A DNA stretch of 64,000 nt from Ruminococcus sp. YRD2003 (GTDB lineage Bacteria > Bacillota > Clostridia > Oscillospirales > Ruminococcaceae). The DNA lies in NCBI GenBank assembly GCA_900109435.1, contig FNZT01000003.1, positions 434,001 to 498,000 of the forward strand. The letters are read 5' to 3'. The notes beneath the pieces are model-generated. The model was not told the origin of the DNA, searched no databases, and saw nothing but the letters and a program-made list of their open reading frames with translations. Made by a program: the position numbers and the translations under genes. Numbering within the stretch: the stretch's first letter is position 1; the number at the start of each line of letters is the position of its first letter. Of this stretch, positions 1-9,100 are shown piece after piece.

Positions 1-81
1 ATCGAATCCGCAATGGGGGCAGATATGCTGATCCATGTCAAACTTTTCCATACACTTATAACAGAATCTACGTTCTCCCAA
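1..81 (-). CDS. Zinc-ribbon protein, N-terminal fragment cut by the window edge
   Basis: Only the first 27 codons are inside the window. The start is a TTG codon at 81-79, seven bases after a strong AAAGGAGG ribosome binding site; the frame has a stop just upstream and no ATG, so TTG is the only good start. The peptide has two CxxC pairs (Cys7/Cys10 and Cys21/Cys24, the second as CPHCGF), the pattern of a small zinc ribbon. In Ruminococcus and relatives such an N-terminal ribbon often precedes a Ser/Thr kinase or a regulatory domain, but nothing beyond the ribbon is visible, so no function is assigned. A near-consensus promoter lies at 137-165. Confidence 0.6.
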   Translation of the reverse strand, partial: MGERRFCYKCMEKFDMDQHICPHCGFD

Positions 82-136
82 AGCAGTTCCTCCTTTACCC
101 TATATTATAGCGATACTATTTCAATGTATCATATCT

Positions 137-165
137 ATTTTAGCAGTAATCACCGCAAATGTCAA
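137..165 (-). promoter_or_regulatory. Sigma-A promoter for the left-edge zinc-ribbon gene
   Basis: On the minus strand there is TTGACA (165-160), a 17-bp spacer and TAAAAT (142-137). Upstream, at 214-229, lies an inverted repeat GTAATAA-TT-TTATTAC, and the decamer AATATTCCGC occurs twice on the plus strand (near 178 and 230). The repeats may be operator sites; that part is inference. Confidence 0.8.
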
Positions 166-257
166 CCTATATTGGTAATATTCCGCCCATTTATAGCATT
201 TTGTATTATTTCTGTAATAATTTTATTACAATATTCCGCTTATTTGTAACTATTGGC

Positions 258-1517
258 TCATGCAAGCTCACGCGCCGCAAGCATTACACCGAGCTTTCCA
301 CTGGTGTATGTTATGCCTCCCTGCATCCAAACAGCATATGGCTCGCGCAGCGGAGCATCCGCAGAAAGCTCTATCGAAGCGCCCATGGTAAAGGCTCCTG
401 CAGCCATGATGACCTTGTCGGTATATCCCGGCATATCCCACGGCTCGGGTGTTACAAATGCGTCAACGGGAGCTCCTGCCTGTATGCCGCGGCAGAATGC
501 ACAAAGCTTTTCCTCGTTGCCGAGCCTGATGGCTGTGATGATGTCACCTCTCGGGTCGTCCTTACGCGGCGAACACTCGTAGCCGAGCATTGTGAAGAGC
601 TCGCTCGCAAACGCCGATGTTTTGAGCGCCGCTGCTACCACGTCCGGAGCCATGAACAATCCGAGCAACATCTCACGGTTCATTCCGAGCGTACAGCCGA
701 CTTCCTTTCCCATTCCCACGCAGGTGAGTCTGTAGGAGCACAGCTCCACCAGGTCTGCTCTTCCCGCGATATATCCGCCTGTACGGGCGATACCGCCGCC
801 TGCGTTCTTGATGAGCGAACCGATGATGATATCAGCTCCTGCCTCCGAGGGCTCTCGGGTCTCTACGAACTCGCCGTAGCAGTTGTCTACCATAACAATA
901 GCATCGGGGGCGCCCTTCCTTATCGCCTTTACCATTTTCTCAATGTCCGCAACAGTGAAGGCGGGACGCAGCGAATACCCGCGTGAACGCTGGATATACG
1001 CTACCTTTGCTCCTCTGACAGCTTCGGTGATACGCTCGAAGTCGGGAGTTCCGTCAGCGAGAAGGTCTACCTGTCCGTACTCGACGCCGTAGTCCATGAG
1101 TGAGCCGTTCCCCTTCTCACCCGCGATGCCGATGACCTCCTCAAGCGTGTCGTAAGGCTTGCCAGTGACGGAAACTATCTTGTCTCCCGTGCGCAGAACG
1201 CCGAACAGCGCCGTTGAGAGCGCGTGCGTACCCGATACGAAATTGAAGCGCACAAGAGCATCCTCTGTGCCGAGTACCTGCGCGAAAACTTTATCTATGA
1301 CATCTCTGCCGACATCTCCGTAGCCATAGCCTGTCGAACCGTAGAAGCACGGCTCGCTGACGCGGTTGTCCGCAAACGCTTTCAGCACCTTAGCTCCGCA
1401 GTATTCAGCCACGGAGTCTATCCTTTCAAACGCTTCGCGGCAGTTCTCCTCCGCCTGCTGAGCGAGCTCCATGAGCTTGTCGTCAAATCCGTATATATCC
1501 TTTATCCCGTTATTCAT
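258..1517 (-). CDS. Methionine gamma-lyase family (aluminium-resistance-like) PLP enzyme
   Basis: Fold-type I PLP enzyme of the YnbB/aluminium-resistance family, about 419 residues, the usual family length. Visible signatures are GSTGYGYGDVGRD near residue 61, the cofactor phosphate region FNFVSGTHA near 92, VDNCYGEF near 211 with the PLP-ring Asp, and SLIKNAGGG with the presumed Schiff-base Lys at 238. Family members are annotated as C-S lyases acting on sulfur amino acids, but the true substrate is poorly known. The start is ATG at 1517, not the in-frame TTG three bases upstream, because AAAGGA is then well spaced. It is the last gene of a four-gene operon with a GNAT protein and two M42 peptidases, which suggests a role in amino-acid recycling. 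Confidence 0.85.
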   Translation of the reverse strand: MNNGIKDIYGFDDKLMELAQQAEENCREAFERIDSVAEYCGAKVLKAFADNRVSEPCFYGSTGYGYGDVGRDVIDKVFAQVLGTEDALVRFNFVSGTHALSTALFGVLRTGDKIVSVTGKPYDTLEEVIGIAGEKGNGSLMDYGVEYGQVDLLADGTPDFERITEAVRGAKVAYIQRSRGYSLRPAFTVADIEKMVKAIRKGAPDAIVMVDNCYGEFVETREPSEAGADIIIGSLIKNAGGGIARTGGYIAGRADLVELCSYRLTCVGMGKEVGCTLGMNREMLLGLFMAPDVVAAALKTSAFASELFTMLGYECSPRKDDPRGDIITAIRLGNEEKLCAFCRGIQAGAPVDAFVTPEPWDMPGYTDKVIMAAGAFTMGASIELSADAPLREPYAVWMQGGITYTSGKLGVMLAARELA

Positions 1518-1532
1518 CAAAACTATCCTTTC

Positions 1533-2333
1533 TCAGTTCATTATGCCCTTTGTCACGCTGTCCTTCTCAACGTCGATACGCTCGAGGACGACTTCGTGCT
1601 CGACCTCGCGGAAACCTATCTCACGATAAAAGCTCACTCTTACATCAAGCGCGAGAAGGAAGGCTCTCTTGCCGTTGTTATTAAGGAAAAGAGCGAGCCA
1701 TTTCAAAAACTCGCGCGCATAGCCGCTTCCGCGAGCCGAGACCTTGGTCGCGACCTGTCCTATCAGTGCTTCGTTGCCGATATCGAAAACGATAGAAGCT
1801 GTAGTACAGTCACGGTAGGTGAATACGCGGCTGATACCATGTCGGCAGCGGTGAGACGTATCGGTGTACCACAGTGAAAAGTCCGCAATATTCGGGAATC
1901 CCTCACTCAGTATCTGGTATACATCGGGGAGATAGGGGTCAAAGTCGACGTATTCTTCCGCAAATTTGTAGCTGTCTTTGTCTGGAACGAGCTCGAATAC
2001 GGTACGGTTGAGCTCCTGATAGCGGTCTCCCCTGTCTATCCCCGCAAGTATCTTCTGGTCGCCCTCTATGCGGAAAGGCTGGTTCATGTTGACGAATATC
2101 TGGAGCTCCTCATCAGCCTCGAGCTGACCGTCTCCGCATATTATCAGAGTAGAGTTGATGATGAACATATACCCCTCGCCTATGTTGCCGTACTCGCCGA
2201 TTATCTTGTAGAAGCGGCAGAAGTCGTACTCAGCGCCGTAAGCCTTCATATAAGCGAGCATTTTGCGTCCCGAGAGAGTTTTCATCAGAAGCTCGCTGTC
2301 GAGCTCACTGTCGCTTTTTATCAGTTTTATCAT
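1533..2333 (-). CDS. GNAT family N-acetyltransferase
   Basis: 266 residues. The C-terminal half is a GNAT domain: IVFDIGNEALIGQVATKV is the beta4 strand and SARGSGYA near residue 205 is the acetyl-CoA pyrophosphate loop (Q/RxxGxG/A type), followed by the typical end strand with FYREIGF. The N-terminal half (about 1-140) resembles no domain I can name. The start overlaps the stop of the upstream M42 peptidase (ATGA type), so the two are translationally coupled. The substrate cannot be told; the operon context suggests an amino-acid or peptide-derived amine. Confidence 0.75.
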   Translation of the reverse strand: MIKLIKSDSELDSELLMKTLSGRKMLAYMKAYGAEYDFCRFYKIIGEYGNIGEGYMFIINSTLIICGDGQLEADEELQIFVNMNQPFRIEGDQKILAGIDRGDRYQELNRTVFELVPDKDSYKFAEEYVDFDPYLPDVYQILSEGFPNIADFSLWYTDTSHRCRHGISRVFTYRDCTTASIVFDIGNEALIGQVATKVSARGSGYAREFLKWLALFLNNNGKRAFLLALDVRVSFYREIGFREVEHEVVLERIDVEKDSVTKGIMN

Positions 2334-3349
2334 AGTTCGTGTATCCTCTCGGCAAGGCGCTTTACAAGCTTGTACGATGGCTCAAGGTCACGCTCTGCGA
2401 TAACGCAGGACGCGCTGTGCAGATACCTGCACGGGAGCGATACAGCAATGGTGCGGACTCCGCTGCCGCTGATGTGGATGGCTCCCGCATCGTTGCCGCC
2501 TGCGATCTTGGTCTTGGTCTGGCAGCAGATACTCAGCTCCTTAGCTGTATCCATAGCGAGGTCGTACAGTCCCCTGTCGTATATGGTGCGCCTGTCCATG
2601 TAGCTGATGACAGGTCCGTCCCCGAGCCAGCACACGCGCTTAGCTCCTGACACCCCGTCAATGTCGGCGGCAGTGGTCGCCTCTAAAACAACGGCAAAAT
2701 CAGGAGCCACGCTGAACGCTGACACTCCCGAGCCGCGCAGTCCTATCTCCTCCTGTACGTTGAACACAAAGTAAGTGTCGTACTCGGGCTGCTCCCGTAT
2801 CAGACGAATCATCATAGCGCATCCTGCGCGGTCGTCTATTGCCTTGGACTTTATATTTGCACCTAATTCCGTGAACTCTGAATCGAAATACACACAGTCA
2901 CCGAGAGAGACATACTGCATTGCATCTTCTCGGTCTTTTGCACCGATGTCGATGTACATACCGTCGTAGTCGGGAGCTTTCTCCTTCTGCTCCTTTGAAA
3001 GGTTGTGTACCGCAGTGGAGCCTATAACTCCCGCAATGCCGCTCTTTCCGACTCTGACCTGCCTGCCTATAGCGACAGTGGTGTTGACTCCGCCGACCTC
3101 GTCGAAGCAAAGTGTGCCGTCAGGATTGATATATGTAACTATGAAGCCGACCTCGTCCATGTGGGCACATATCATCAGCTTCTTGTCCGAGCTCTTCCTG
3201 CCCCTGCGGAAGCAGATAAGGCTGCCGAGCGGGTCGACGCGGTAATCGCAGAAGTCCTTCACCTTTCCGATGATATACTCGCGGACTGCCGATTCATCGC
3301 CCGATACGCCGTTGATTAGGCAAAGCTCCTTTAGCAGTTCTTTCATCAT
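2330..3349 (-). CDS. M42 family metallo-aminopeptidase (first to GNAT gene)
   Basis: 339 residues, full length for M42 (glutamyl aminopeptidase / tetrahedral aminopeptidase family), a cytoplasmic peptide-trimming enzyme with two metals. Metal and catalytic residues are all visible: His/Asp in CAHMDEVGF near residue 62, Asp in AIDDRAG near 168, the catalytic Glu pair in VQEEIGLRG near 200, a Glu in VVLEATTAAD near 223, and the late His in RYLHSASCVI near 308. The closely similar gene upstream is a tandem paralogue. Two adjacent ATG codons could start translation (3349 or 3346); both follow GGAGG. It overlaps the upstream paralogue's stop. Confidence 0.9.
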   Translation of the reverse strand: MMKELLKELCLINGVSGDESAVREYIIGKVKDFCDYRVDPLGSLICFRRGRKSSDKKLMICAHMDEVGFIVTYINPDGTLCFDEVGGVNTTVAIGRQVRVGKSGIAGVIGSTAVHNLSKEQKEKAPDYDGMYIDIGAKDREDAMQYVSLGDCVYFDSEFTELGANIKSKAIDDRAGCAMMIRLIREQPEYDTYFVFNVQEEIGLRGSGVSAFSVAPDFAVVLEATTAADIDGVSGAKRVCWLGDGPVISYMDRRTIYDRGLYDLAMDTAKELSICCQTKTKIAGGNDAGAIHISGSGVRTIAVSLPCRYLHSASCVIAERDLEPSYKLVKRLAERIHEL

Positions 3350-4356
3350 TTTTCCTCCGTTATATACGCGGCAATGAGCTCCGCGGTCGTTCTCACGTCG
3401 GAGAGGTCGATGACCTCAACAGGCGTGTGCATATTCCTGAGCGGGATAGAAACGGTACAAGCCTTACATCCCGAACAGTTCACGGAATAGCGGTCTGCAT
3501 TGGTACCCGTGCCGCTGTTCATGACCTCGAGCTGATACGGTATCGAAGCCGTCTTCGCAGCGGAGATGAGCCCGTCCGTTACCTCGCGCGAGAGCGACGG
3601 TGACACGCCTATCATAGGTCCCGCGCCAAGCTTACCGCACTTGCGCTCGTCCTCTCCTATCGCTGCTGCAAAGCTTACATCCACAGCGAGAGCTATATCG
3701 GGGACAAGCTGAAATGCACCTATCTTGGCTCCGCGCTCACCCACTTCCTCCTGACAAGAGAAAACAACTGTGACATTAAACGCGAGTTCCCTGCCCTGTG
3801 CGAGCTCCAATGCGTACAGAATCGCCGCAACTCCGCACCTGTCGTCAAGAGCTCCGCCTGTTACTCGCTCATTCAGGAGTGAGCGGCACTTCACATCAAA
3901 GGTCACACTGTCGCCCTCCGATACTATCTCCGTGAGCTCATCATGGCTCATGCCAGTATCTATGGCGGTATCATCGTATTTGGGGACTTCACTTCCTCCG
4001 CTCAGGTGCGGAGGTATCGAACAGATGACCCCTGATATATCACGCTTTCCGTGGATAATTACAGGCTGAGCAGCGATTAGGCGGCGGTCTATCCCTCCGA
4101 GCTGGTCGAACTTGACAAAACCTTCGTCGGTAATGCTTGTAACGACGAAGCCTATCTGGTCTATATGCGCGTCGAGAACTAAATGAGGCAGTCCGTCGCG
4201 CTTTGTACCGAATGAACCTATCACGTTGCCGCTGACGATCCTCGCATCGGGACAATACTTGCTCAGCAGCTCGCAGGCTCTCTTAGCCGCAGGAGTCTCG
4301 CTTCCCGAAGCCCCGTATGCATCGGCAAGCGAAAATATTACTTCTTTGAGTTCCAT
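3346..4356 (-). CDS. M42 family metallo-aminopeptidase (promoter-proximal paralogue)
   Basis: 336 residues with the same family layout as its neighbour: DAHIDQIGF near residue 63, ALDDRCGVA near 170, CQEEVGERG near 203, AVDVSFAAAIG near 226 and RNMHTPVEVI near 309 supply the two-metal site and catalytic Glu. It cleaves N-terminal residues from peptides in the cytoplasm by family knowledge; specificity is not readable here. It is the first gene of the 4356-258 operon, preceded by GAGGTGAATTT and a consensus promoter. The two copies are clearly diverged in sequence, so the duplication is not recent, and the pair may differ in residue preference. Confidence 0.9.
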   Translation of the reverse strand: MELKEVIFSLADAYGASGSETPAAKRACELLSKYCPDARIVSGNVIGSFGTKRDGLPHLVLDAHIDQIGFVVTSITDEGFVKFDQLGGIDRRLIAAQPVIIHGKRDISGVICSIPPHLSGGSEVPKYDDTAIDTGMSHDELTEIVSEGDSVTFDVKCRSLLNERVTGGALDDRCGVAAILYALELAQGRELAFNVTVVFSCQEEVGERGAKIGAFQLVPDIALAVDVSFAAAIGEDERKCGKLGAGPMIGVSPSLSREVTDGLISAAKTASIPYQLEVMNSGTGTNADRYSVNCSGCKACTVSIPLRNMHTPVEVIDLSDVRTTAELIAAYITEEK

Positions 4357-4387
4357 AAATTCACCTCATAAAAAGACGTTACTCTAT

Positions 4388-4416
4388 ATTATACCATACT
4401 CTTCCTATAATAGCAA
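4388..4416 (-). promoter_or_regulatory. Promoter of the M42/GNAT/lyase operon
   Basis: Minus strand TTGCTA (4416-4411), 17-bp spacer, TATAAT (4393-4388), about 30 bp before the first ATG at 4356. A perfect -10 box with a fair -35 box. Confidence 0.8.
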
Positions 4417-4445
4417 GCGGGCGAAGGAGGATATTTCGTTTCAAC

Positions 4446-4475
4446 TTGACTTCCCTGCCCGAAATATGCTAATAT
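4446..4475 (+). promoter_or_regulatory. Promoter of the ECF sigma factor operon
   Basis: TTGACT (4446-4451), 18-bp spacer, TAATAT (4470-4475). It is divergent from the M42 operon promoter, with the two -35 boxes about 30 bp apart. It is a sigma-A type promoter; I do not see an obvious ECF-type autoregulated promoter. Confidence 0.65.
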
Positions 4476-4569
4476 TTATCCAGCTTTTGTGACAATCAGC
4501 GTGTTCAACTTGAATGTTATATATGAAAGCACAAATTCCATGGGATACTTTCAGAGAGGAGGCAGCGCC

Positions 4570-5136
4570 ATGACGGGAGCAGAATACAGCGCACTGCGGG
4601 AAAGCTCGCCCGAAAAGGCGTACGCCGCGCTGTTCGGGAACTACTGCGACTACGTCTACGCAATTGTATACAACAAGCTGCGAAGCGTAGCTCAGCGCGA
4701 GGATATAGAGGAATGCGTGAGCGACATCTTTGCGGACATTTTCCTCACCTACAGCAACAGCGGCGAGTTTGCAGGCGATATGAAGGGCTTCATCGGAACT
4801 GTCTCCAAGCGCCGCGCTATCAACGCATATCACAGATTCGCCTCCCGTTCGGAACATGATTCGGGAGAGTCCGACGACTATCTCGCGGGTGTTGCATCGC
4901 GTACGGATATCGAATCCGAGCATGAACTCGAGGAGCGCCGCTGTATACTGCTCAACAAGATAGACGAACTCGGTGAGCCCGATTCTACGATCATCCTGCA
5001 AAAATACTACTATGACCGCTCTTCGGCAGAAATAGCAAAAATGCTGTCGATGAAGCCCTCGGCAGTGCGTATGCGTGCATCGAGAGCCCTCGACAAACTC
5101 AGAAAAACACTGGCAGAAGTCGGTATCACATTGTAA
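4570..5136 (+). CDS. ECF-type RNA polymerase sigma-70 family factor
   Basis: 188 residues, the size of an ECF sigma factor. Region 2 spans about residues 15-90 (YAALFGNYCDYVYAIVYNKL, then DIEECVSDIFADIFLTY and AFINAYHRF-like end), and region 4 spans about 130-185 with a helix-turn-helix (YDRSSAEIAKMLSMKPSAV). The open frame extends upstream to 4489, but the ATG at 4570 follows AGAGGAGGCAGCGCC, so I use that start. The next gene begins 14 bases after the stop and encodes a single-pass membrane protein, the usual anti-sigma arrangement. It probably directs a small envelope- or signal-responsive regulon; the signal is unknown. Confidence 0.88.
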   Translation: MTGAEYSALRESSPEKAYAALFGNYCDYVYAIVYNKLRSVAQREDIEECVSDIFADIFLTYSNSGEFAGDMKGFIGTVSKRRAINAYHRFASRSEHDSGESDDYLAGVASRTDIESEHELEERRCILLNKIDELGEPDSTIILQKYYYDRSSAEIAKMLSMKPSAVRMRASRALDKLRKTLAEVGITL

Positions 5137-5150
5137 AGGAGATGCGTGAA

Positions 5151-6050
5151 ATGGAACATGGATTCAATATGCTTGAAAATGCATCCGACAAGAGTTTAGA
5201 GCGCCTTTCCGAGCGAAGGGTACTGACCGCGAAAGAAAAAGAGAGGATGTTGAAGATGAGTATGGATAAGCTGAACAAAATGAATAACAATTCAGACGAC
5301 GAGTTACAGGTCAGCGGCGTAGAGCAGTACAAGCGTCCGAAATGGTACGGCTTTGCAACTGCGGCAGCAAGCCTGCTCCTTGTGGGCGGCATTGTGGGCG
5401 GAGGGATATACCTCAGCAGGAACGCTCATGTCCCCGACGAGCCTATGACAGAGGTGACGACCACGTCTGAAACAACTGTTGCGACCGAGGAATACGACTT
5501 CAGCGCAGAGGTCTCACAAATTGAGGCTGGTATGGAAGATATGCTCCGTAATGAACCTCACGCCGTTGCGGACAGTTTGATGATGAAACTGAATCAATTT
5601 GTGAATCTTACGATTGGCTGGAATGTCGGCGAAGATAAACAGGTGAAAAAAAAGCTCGAAACAAGCAGCGGAACGGTCGAGTATTACCGCTGCTACGATT
5701 TCGATAAGCCCGAGGATGTAAAGGCGAAATACAGGGAATATTTCACGGAAAGTTTTCTCAACAGATACGAATACCTCTGGAACGAACACGTGGTCGAAAC
5801 TCCGATTTTCAAGGTCTTCGACGGCAAGCTCTACCACCGCAGTGAAAACATAGATGCCGTAATCTACAGCTACACTCAGAATGATATCAAGATAAACAGC
5901 TTCGACGAGACAAGTTTTAATTTTACTGTTGCCTGTAGGACACAAGACAACAATCAGCATTTGCTGAACATTGTCTGCGTCAAGGAGAGCGATGAATGGA
6001 AGATAGACAGCTACAGCGATCGCCTGATATCAGATGATATCCCCGAATAA
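5151..6050 (+). CDS. Single-pass membrane protein, putative anti-sigma factor
   Basis: About 299 residues. An N-terminal cytoplasmic part of about 65 residues rich in charged residues is followed by one membrane helix (about residues 70-92, ATAAASLLLVGGIVGGGIYL) and an extracellular domain of about 200 residues starting with a Thr/Glu-rich linker. The layout and the position right after an ECF sigma gene suggest an anti-sigma factor that senses something outside, although no zinc-binding ZAS motif is visible. The start is ATG 5151, nine bases after AAAGGAG; the upstream ATG at 5142 touches the ribosome binding site. The extracellular domain is not one I recognise. Confidence 0.7.
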   Translation: MEHGFNMLENASDKSLERLSERRVLTAKEKERMLKMSMDKLNKMNNNSDDELQVSGVEQYKRPKWYGFATAAASLLLVGGIVGGGIYLSRNAHVPDEPMTEVTTTSETTVATEEYDFSAEVSQIEAGMEDMLRNEPHAVADSLMMKLNQFVNLTIGWNVGEDKQVKKKLETSSGTVEYYRCYDFDKPEDVKAKYREYFTESFLNRYEYLWNEHVVETPIFKVFDGKLYHRSENIDAVIYSYTQNDIKINSFDETSFNFTVACRTQDNNQHLLNIVCVKESDEWKIDSYSDRLISDDIPE

Positions 6051-6054
6051 AAGC

Positions 6055-6089
6055 AAAAAGCTCGGAAGCATACCGCTTCCGAGCTTTTT
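6055..6089. terminator. Bidirectional intrinsic terminator between the sigma operon and purL
   Basis: A perfect 15-bp stem (6055-6069 with 6075-6089) with a 5-base loop, A-rich on one side and T-rich on the other, so it can end both the plus-strand sigma operon and the minus-strand purL transcript. Confidence 0.9.
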
Positions 6090-6100
6090 CATTCATATTA

Positions 6101-9100
6101 TCACTTGAAGTAAGCCACGCCGCTCTCGAATATGCGCTGGTCTTTTTCGCCCGCAACATTTTTGCAGATGAAGCTGCCCTTACGCTCGGAGTGACCCATC
6201 TTGCCAAGAACGCGTCCGTCGGGCGAAGTGATGCCCTCGATAGCGTCGACCGATGTGTTGGGATTGTAGCGGATATCCATAGTCGGGTCGCCCGCGAGGT
6301 CAACGTACTGAGTAGCGATCTGTCCATTCTCAGCCATCTTCTGTATCAGACTCTCGGGAGCTACAAAGCGTCCCTCGCCGTGCGAGATCGGAACTGTGTG
6401 GATATCGCCGACCTCTGTGCCATAGAGCCATGGGCTCTTGTTCGAGGCGATACGTGTGTTGACCATCATCGACTGGTGACGGTTGATGGTGTTGAACGTC
6501 AGTGTAGGTGAATCATCTGTCATGTCAACTATCTCGCCGAATGGTACAAGACCAAGCTTGACAAGTGCCTGGAAGCCGTTGCAGATACCGAGCATGAGAC
6601 CGTCCCTGTTCTTGAGGAGGTCGTGAACAGCGTCCTTTATCATGGGGTTGCGGAAGAATGCTGTGATGAACTTGCCGCTTCCCTCGGGCTCGTCACCGCC
6701 TGAGAATCCGCCCGGAATCATTATCATCTGCGACTCGCGGATAGCCTTCTCGAACTGCTCGACGGACGCCTCGATATCGCCTGCCGCCTGATTGCGGATA
6801 ACGATGACCTCAGCCGACGCACCCGCCTTCTCGAAGGCTCTTGCAGTGTCATACTCGCAGTTAGTGCCCGGGAATACGGGGATAACGACTCTCGGCTTTG
6901 CAAACTTCTCAGAGGAAGCAAGCGTTACGGTATTCTTGTAGCTGTACTTGGCAGGTGTAGCGTCTGTTGTATTGATGCGGCACGGGAATACAGGCTCGAG
7001 CTTGCCCTCCCATACGCGCTGGAGATTATCAAGTCCGAGAGTGTAGTCAAGCGTATCTATCCTGTATGTATCGGTGGTCTTGCCGATAACGTTCTCATCA
7101 TCGGAAGCCTCGCCTGTAAGCTCAATGATGAATGCACCATAACAAGGCGTGAACAACTGACGAGCTGTCATGCGTGATGTGAACTCGAATCCGAGCCTGT
7201 TGCCGAAGCACATCTTTGCGATGCCCTCAGCTGCGCCGCCGTAGCCGATAGTCCAGATAGCAGCAGCTCTGCCCGCAGCAATTATGTCCTCGACCTTGTC
7301 GAATACAGCCTTAACGCTGTCAAATACGGGAAGGCCGTTCTCGTCGTAATCGGGAGCGATGTATATTACCTTATCTCCTGCCTGCTTGAACTCGGTAGAG
7401 ACTACCTTGTCAGCCTTTGCAGTGGATACAGCAAACGAAACGAGTGTGGGCGGAACGTCGATGTTCTCAAATGTGCCCGACATCGAATCCTTGCCGCCGA
7501 TAGAACCGCAGCCGAGCTCGAGCTGAGCTTTGAAGGCTCCGAGCAGAGCAGCCATGGGCTTGCCCCAACGCTTCGGGTCGTTCTGAGTACGCTCGAAGTA
7601 TTCCTGGAAAGTGAGCCAGCACTTCTTATAAGTACCGCCTGCCGCAACTACCTTGGCGATAGACTCAACAACTGCGAGCATTGCGCCGTGGTAGGGGCTC
7701 TTTGAGGATATATCGGGATTGTAGCCCCAGCCCATGAGCGAGCAGGTATTGGTCTCGCCTCTGAGTACAGGTATCTTTGCTGCCATTGCCTGTGAGGGAG
7801 TCATCTGATACACTCCGCCAAAGGGCATGAGAACCGTTCCCGCACCGATAGTCGAGTCAAACTTCTCGATAAGTCCCTTCTGAGAGCAGACATTGAGTCC
7901 GCCCATCAGCTTTGTCCACGCCTCGGCATTGTCCTCTACCTCCTCGGGAGAAGTATCCTCGGGGAGCTCAACGGTTATATCAGTGAACTTGGGCGCTCCG
8001 TTCGAGTTGAGGAACTCGCGCGAGAGGTCAACGATAGTTCTGCCGTTCCAGTTCATCTTGAGGCGAGGCTCCTCGACAACGTCAGCAACAAGTGTAGCTT
8101 CGAGGTTTTCCTTTGCAGCCTCAGCCATGAATGTCTCAACGTCCTCGGGAGCAACGACTACTGCCATACGCTCCTGTGACTCGGAAATAGCTATCTCGGT
8201 ACCGTCAAGTCCGTCGTACTTCTTCGGTACGGCATTTAGGTCGATAACAAGACCGTCTGTCAGCTCGCCGATAGCGACCGACACTCCGCCTGCGCCGAAG
8301 TCGTTGCAGCGCTTGATGAGCTTTGTCACCTCGGGCTTGCGGAACAGACGCTGAAGCTTTCTCTCCTCGGGAGGATTGCCCTTCTGTACCTCGGCACCGC
8401 AGCTCTCGAGAGATTCGAGAGTGTGTGACTTTGATGAACCTGTAGCTCCGCCGCAGCCGTCGCGGCCTGTTTTTCCGCCGAGGAGTATGACCACATCTCC
8501 CGGAACAGGAGCCTCGCGGCGGATATTCTCCGCGGGAGCAGCACCGAGAACAGCACCTATCTCCATACGCTTGGCTACATAGCCCGGATGATATACCTCA
8601 GCAACGTGACCTGTAGCCAGACCTATCTGGTTGCCGTACGAGCTGTAGCCGTTTGCAGCTCCGACTACTATCTTCTTCTGCGGGAGCTTGCCCTGTATAG
8701 TATCCGCAACGGGTACGAGCGGGTTTGCCGCACCTGTTACGCGCATTGCCTGATAAACATAACTTCTGCCCGAGAGCGGGTCGCGGATAGCTCCGCCGAG
8801 ACAAGTCGCCGCACCGCCGAATGGCTCTATCTCGGTGGGGTGGTTGTGGGTCTCGTTCTTGAACATGAGTATCCAGTCCTCGAGCTTGCCGTCGATATCG
8901 ACCTTTATCTTTACCGAGCAGGCGTTTATCTCCTCGCTCTCGTCGAGGTCGGGGAGGAGTCCGTCTGCCTTGAGCTTCTTAGCCGCAAGAGTACCGATAT
9001 CCATAAGTGTTATCGGACGGTCGCTCCTGCCGAGCTCCTCGCGCACATTGAGGTACATATCGTAAGTGTCCTTGATGTAGGGAGTAACGATGCTGACGTT

